From Candidatus Parcubacteria bacterium (GTDB lineage: Bacteria > Patescibacteriota > Saccharimonadia > Saccharimonadales > Saccharimonadaceae), in the NCBI GenBank assembly GCA_023391075.1, contig JAEWBQ010000012.1:1-7720 (forward strand): 7,720 nt of DNA, given 5' to 3'. Of the stretch, positions 5,859 to 7,720 are shown piece after piece. The position numbers were made by a program, and so were the translations under genes. Each line of letters opens with the position of its first letter. Within the stretch, counting starts at the first letter, position 1. The notes under the pieces are model-generated. The model saw only the letters and a list, made by a program, of their open reading frames with translations, did not search any database and was not told where the DNA came from.

Positions 5859-7148
5859 ATGTTTGTCGACACAGCAAAAGTATTCATTCAAGCGGGCAAA
5901 GGCGGCGACGGCGCCGTCAGTTTTCGTCATGAAATTTATGTCGACAAGGGCGGTCCGGATGGCGGTGACGGCGGCAAGGGCGGTGACGTTATCTTCGAGG
6001 CGACCGAGAATCTCAACACGCTGATCGATTTTCGTTTCAAGCCAGAGCTGAAGGCTCAGCCAGGTACTGCAGGTAGCAAATCGAACCGCCACGGTAAAAA
6101 TGGTGACGATTTGATCGTAAAAGTCCCGATGGGCACGCTCGTCCGCCGCGACGGGACGGTAATTGCCGACCTGACAGATCACGGCCAGCGCGTAGTGGTC
6201 GCAATGGGCGGCGACGGCGGCTTCGGTAATGCACACTTTAAGTCATCTGTTCGTCAGACCCCGCGTATGGCGGAGCTCGGTGAGCCAGGCGACACCTTTG
6301 AAGCCGAACTCGAGCTCAAGCTACTCGCCGACGTGGGGCTCGTCGGGTTTCCGAATGCCGGTAAGTCGACCTTTCTTTCCGTTGTCAGCAATGCGCGTCC
6401 GGAGATTGCCGATTATGCCTTTACGACCTTGACGCCAAATCTTGGTGTGGCGGATATCGACGACGGCAGTCTGTTGATCGCGGATATCCCTGGGTTGATT
6501 GAAGGCGCTAGCCAGGGCAAAGGTCTGGGTGACGCATTTCTACGCCATGTCGAGCGGACGGCTGTCCTGCTTCATTTGATCGATTCATACAGCAACGACA
6601 TCGCCAAAGATTACCAGACAATTCGTCAAGAGCTCGCATCATACAGTGCAGTGCTTTTGGAGCGGCCTGAAGTGATCGCCCTGACGAAAACGGAAGGCTT
6701 GGATGACGACATCGTTCAGATGCAAATGGATGCCGTTTGTGCTGTCGCTGGTCCAGATGCTGAAATCTTTGCGATTTCATCGAGTGCTCATAAAGGCCTC
6801 ACAGAAGTCCTCCGGGCGCTTCGCACCAAAGTGCAGGCAGCTCGCCTGGTTCTGCACGAAGCCGACGACGACCTCGATGCCGATTTGCCGGTCATCGGCC
6901 TCAACAGCAGCCAGATAGCCGAGGCGTGGTCGGTCACGCGCGACGAAGAATCGGGTGCATTCGTGGTCGTGGGTGACAAGATTGAGAAGTTTGCCCGTCG
7001 CACGAACACAGATAATTACGAAGCGGTCAACCGTCTTCGTGACATCATGAAGAAGCTGGGTATCGCGCATGAACTGCGTCGTATGGGCGCCGAAGGGGAC
7101 AGTGTAGTTCGTATCGGTGAACGCGAATTTACTCTCCTCGAACAATAA
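5859..7148 (+). CDS. obg: Obg family GTPase (50S ribosome assembly)
   Basis: This 429-aa protein has all three Obg domains. Residues 1-158 form the glycine-rich Obg fold (FIQAGKGGDGAVSF, GGPDGGDGGKGGDV, GGDGGFGNAHFKSS). The G domain (about 159-330) has G1 GFPNAGKST (163-171), switch I TTLTP (189-193), G3 DIPGLIEG (209-216) and G5 SSSA (307-310). The C-terminal OCT domain (about 344-429) carries FVVVGDKIEKFARRT, NYEAVNRLRDIMKKLGI and GDSVVRIGEREF. Obg binds the 50S subunit late in assembly and links it to GTP or ppGpp levels. The G4 motif reads TKTE (276-279) instead of NKxD, so both the Asn and the guanine-reading Asp are replaced; everything else is intact and full length, so the protein is probably functional. 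The start is well supported because the Obg fold begins at residue 2. No terminator hairpin is seen between the stop and the next promoter 15 nt on. Confidence 0.96.
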   Translation: MFVDTAKVFIQAGKGGDGAVSFRHEIYVDKGGPDGGDGGKGGDVIFEATENLNTLIDFRFKPELKAQPGTAGSKSNRHGKNGDDLIVKVPMGTLVRRDGTVIADLTDHGQRVVVAMGGDGGFGNAHFKSSVRQTPRMAELGEPGDTFEAELELKLLADVGLVGFPNAGKSTFLSVVSNARPEIADYAFTTLTPNLGVADIDDGSLLIADIPGLIEGASQGKGLGDAFLRHVERTAVLLHLIDSYSNDIAKDYQTIRQELASYSAVLLERPEVIALTKTEGLDDDIVQMQMDAVCAVAGPDAEIFAISSSAHKGLTEVLRALRTKVQAARLVLHEADDDLDADLPVIGLNSSQIAEAWSVTRDEESGAFVVVGDKIEKFARRTNTDNYEAVNRLRDIMKKLGIAHELRRMGAEGDSVVRIGEREFTLLEQ

Positions 7149-7163
7149 TCTTATAAAATATTG

Positions 7164-7192
7164 TTGACATATATAGTACCATGTGCTATTAT
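7164..7192 (+). promoter_or_regulatory. Near-consensus sigma70-type promoter after obg
   Basis: A perfect TTGACA (7164-7169) is separated by 17 nt from TATTAT (7187-7192, 5 of 6), which is preceded by TGC, again an extended -10. Transcription should start near 7199. It points away from obg into a stretch with no long ORF, so it probably drives an untranslated or leader RNA, or a gene beyond the window. Confidence 0.78.
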
Positions 7193-7250
7193 TCGATTTA
7201 CCATCAGTTGAACACGGTTCCTGATCGGTTCATTGACAAGTTGGATACAT

Positions 7251-7305
7251 GATCCGCTACAGTTTTCTGCTGACTCGCTGAGTCGCCAGAAAACTGTAGC
7301 GGATC
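7251..7305 (+). repeat. Long perfect inverted repeat (19-bp stem plus inner stem)
   Basis: GATCCGCTACAGTTTTCTG (7251-7269) is exactly the reverse complement of 7287-7305. After a C-C mismatch and a T-G pair, an inner stem GACTC (7272-7276)/GAGTC (7280-7284) closes on the three-base loop GCT. The whole element folds into a hairpin of about 25 bp with one mismatch. No T-tract follows, so it is not a standard intrinsic terminator. It starts about 52 nt after the predicted start of transcription of the promoter at 7164-7192. Confidence 0.9.
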
Positions 7306-7325
7306 CGCTATGGTACCCTCCCTCC

Positions 7326-7332
7326 TAAGGAG
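7326..7332 (+). promoter_or_regulatory. Strong Shine-Dalgarno with an adjacent complementary CTCC
   Basis: TAAGGAG (7326-7332) lies 5 nt before the ATG at 7338, an ideal ribosome-binding site. Directly upstream, CTCC (7322-7325) can pair with GGAG (7329-7332) over the loop TAA, and a second CCCTCC run starts at 7316. In RNA this could hide the site. It is the main evidence that the short ORF downstream is translated. Confidence 0.6.
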
Positions 7333-7337
7333 CAAGT

Positions 7338-7412
7338 ATGTCGAGTCCCGGTCACACCATCACCGAATGCCTCAGCCCCACGCCCACGTCGGCTCCCGCC
7401 GACACGCCCTGA
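7338..7412 (+). CDS. Possible 24-aa small protein or leader peptide
   Basis: ATG at 7338 opens a 24-codon frame ending in TGA (7410-7412); the product is MSSPGHTITECLSPTPTSAP followed by ADTP. It is rich in Pro, Thr and Ser, with no hydrophobic helix and no recognisable family. Support comes from the ideal Shine-Dalgarno 5 nt upstream and the strong promoter at 7164-7192. Its last sense codon is Pro before TGA, a slow termination context, and its 3' half contains a GC-rich hairpin (7388-7403), so a regulatory leader peptide is possible. Against this, it is short and a chance ORF cannot be excluded. Confidence 0.35.
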   Translation: MSSPGHTITECLSPTPTSAPADTP

Positions 7413-7434
7413 CCGTACTCGGGCCTCGGTCGAC

Positions 7435-7464
7435 CTGACACCACACGTTTCGAAAGGCTATAAT
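7435..7464 (+). promoter_or_regulatory. Second promoter in the region after obg
   Basis: CTGACA (7435-7440, 5 of 6 consensus) is followed after 18 nt by a perfect TATAAT (7459-7464). Transcription would start near 7471. The only nearby ORF (ATG at 7463) ends after three sense codons, so the product would be a non-coding RNA or a long leader running to or beyond the window edge. Confidence 0.65.
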
Positions 7465-7470
7465 GTCGCA

Positions 7471-7720
7471 ACGCTAGCTCTCCCCTGAAAGTGGAGGGCA
7501 CCCCCGACGGCATGCCTAGGGCTGCTCGTCATTACCGGCTTTCATTCAGGGAGAGTCGCGTAGGCTATATATTACCGCTCGGTGTGGGATTTCCTGCGCC
7601 TCACAGAAAGGCTCAGTCATGAGCGTTATTCTTTGGCCCGACTGAAGGGCCCGACCTTCCCGCTTGTTACGGCACACGGGCAAGTGGAACTCGCTCAGCC
7701 TTATGCGTATGCCCCATGCT
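7471..7720 (+). ncRNA. Candidate structured non-coding RNA or long leader, running to the window edge
   Basis: This 250-nt stretch starts at the predicted initiation point of the 7435-7464 promoter and has no long ORF. It holds consecutive inverted repeats: CTCTCCC (7478-7484) plus TGAA (7486-7489) with TTCA (7545-7548) plus GGGAGAG (7549-7555), 11 bp with one bulged C; GCTCA (7611-7615)/TGAGC (7620-7624) with loop GTCA; GGCCC (7635-7639)/GGGCC (7647-7651); and TTCC plus GCTTG (7657-7660, 7662-7666) with CAAGT plus GGAA (7681-7689), 9 bp with one bulged C and a G-U. I looked for hallmarks of RNase P RNA, tmRNA, SRP RNA, 5S and 16S rRNA, tRNA and T-box leaders and found none. It could be a novel small RNA, a leader, or the 5' part of a larger RNA; the strand is inferred from the promoter. 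Confidence 0.4.

Larger units (their letters stand above)
7199..7470 (+). other. Structured leader or small RNA region between two promoters
   Basis: No long ORF is present on either strand. The stretch begins at the predicted start of transcription of the 7164-7192 promoter and holds TGAAC (7209-7213)/GTTCA (7228-7232), the large hairpin at 7251-7305, a 24-codon mini-ORF, the perfect GTCGGC (7388-7393)/GCCGAC (7398-7403) hairpin with loop TCCC, and GACCG (7411-7415)/CGGTC (7427-7431). From 7338 to 7440 it is 70/103 G+C, clearly richer than the genes upstream. I recognise no known RNA family. Confidence 0.45.

Noticed and set aside
7233..7262. TTGACA at 7233-7238 as another promoter.
   Set aside because: No acceptable -10 hexamer is found at 16-18 nt; the best candidate, TACAGT at 19 nt, is poor and lies in the hairpin arm.
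7251..7305. The long hairpin as an intrinsic terminator for obg.
   Set aside because: It lacks a T-tract, and a strong promoter lies between obg and the hairpin.
7321..7332. CCTCCTAAGGAG resembles the 3' end of 16S rRNA (CACCTCCTTTCTAAGGAG).
   Set aside because: No 16S rRNA sequence lies upstream, the intervening TTTC is missing, and the segment is better explained as a Shine-Dalgarno before a short ORF.
7338..7464. Recoding of TGA as Gly (code 25), which would extend the mini-ORF to 41 codons.
   Set aside because: ruvX ends with TGA exactly at the mltG start and its length is normal, so TGA is a stop in this organism.
7619..7645. Eight-codon ORF (MSVILWPD) with AAAGG upstream.
   Set aside because: Too short and weakly supported; it overlaps two inverted repeats and is likely chance.
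7149..7720. CRISPR array, tRNA, T-box or self-cleaving ribozyme in the last 570 nt.
   Set aside because: No regularly spaced direct repeats, no cloverleaf or T-loop sequence, no T-box sequence, and no hammerhead core (CGAAA at 7451-7455 lacks a CTGATGA partner).

Overview
The window reads like an ordinary chromosomal segment of a small-genome bacterium. The best fit is the Candidate Phyla Radiation, most likely Saccharibacteria (TM7). This rests on remembered family resemblance (a CPR-type membrane protein beside ruvX and mltG, with an FtsA/PilM-like ATPase upstream), on mid-range GC and on tight gene packing; no database search was possible. All recognised genes are on the + strand. TGA works as a stop (ruvX ends in TGA inside an ATGA overlap), so the TGA=Gly code of Gracilibacteria/Absconditabacteria does not apply.

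Layout. (1) Positions 1-4273 hold a translationally coupled cluster: an FtsA/PilM-like actin-fold ATPase cut by the window edge, a 550-aa single-pass membrane protein with a baseplate-J-like region, the YqgF/RuvX nuclease, and the MltG-type lytic transglycosylase. Gaps are +2, -14 and -4 nt. (2) Positions 4274-4635 are a gene-free spacer with a near-consensus extended -10 promoter and a roughly 230-nt leader rich in inverted repeats. (3) Positions 4636-5793 encode a membrane-anchored cell-wall hydrolase with two LysM repeats and a CHAP domain. Its true start is uncertain and may be an AUU codon at 4570. (4) Positions 5794-5858 hold a 14-bp terminator hairpin interleaved with the promoter of the next gene. 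(5) Positions 5859-7148 encode the ribosome-assembly GTPase Obg. (6) Positions 7149-7720 have no long ORF but contain two strong promoter-like sequences, a 19-bp perfect inverted repeat, a 24-codon mini-ORF with a strong Shine-Dalgarno, and several more inverted repeats. This end is the least explained part of the window.

Functionally, the segment mixes envelope biogenesis (an FtsA/PilM-like protein, MltG cutting nascent glycan, a LysM-CHAP hydrolase cutting mature wall) with ribosome and RNA maturation (YqgF in pre-16S processing, Obg in 50S assembly). The known genes look ordinary. The points worth a second look are the leader and start of the LysM-CHAP gene, the terminator/promoter overlap giving a nearly leaderless obg transcript, the altered G4 motif of Obg, and the structured non-coding DNA after obg.
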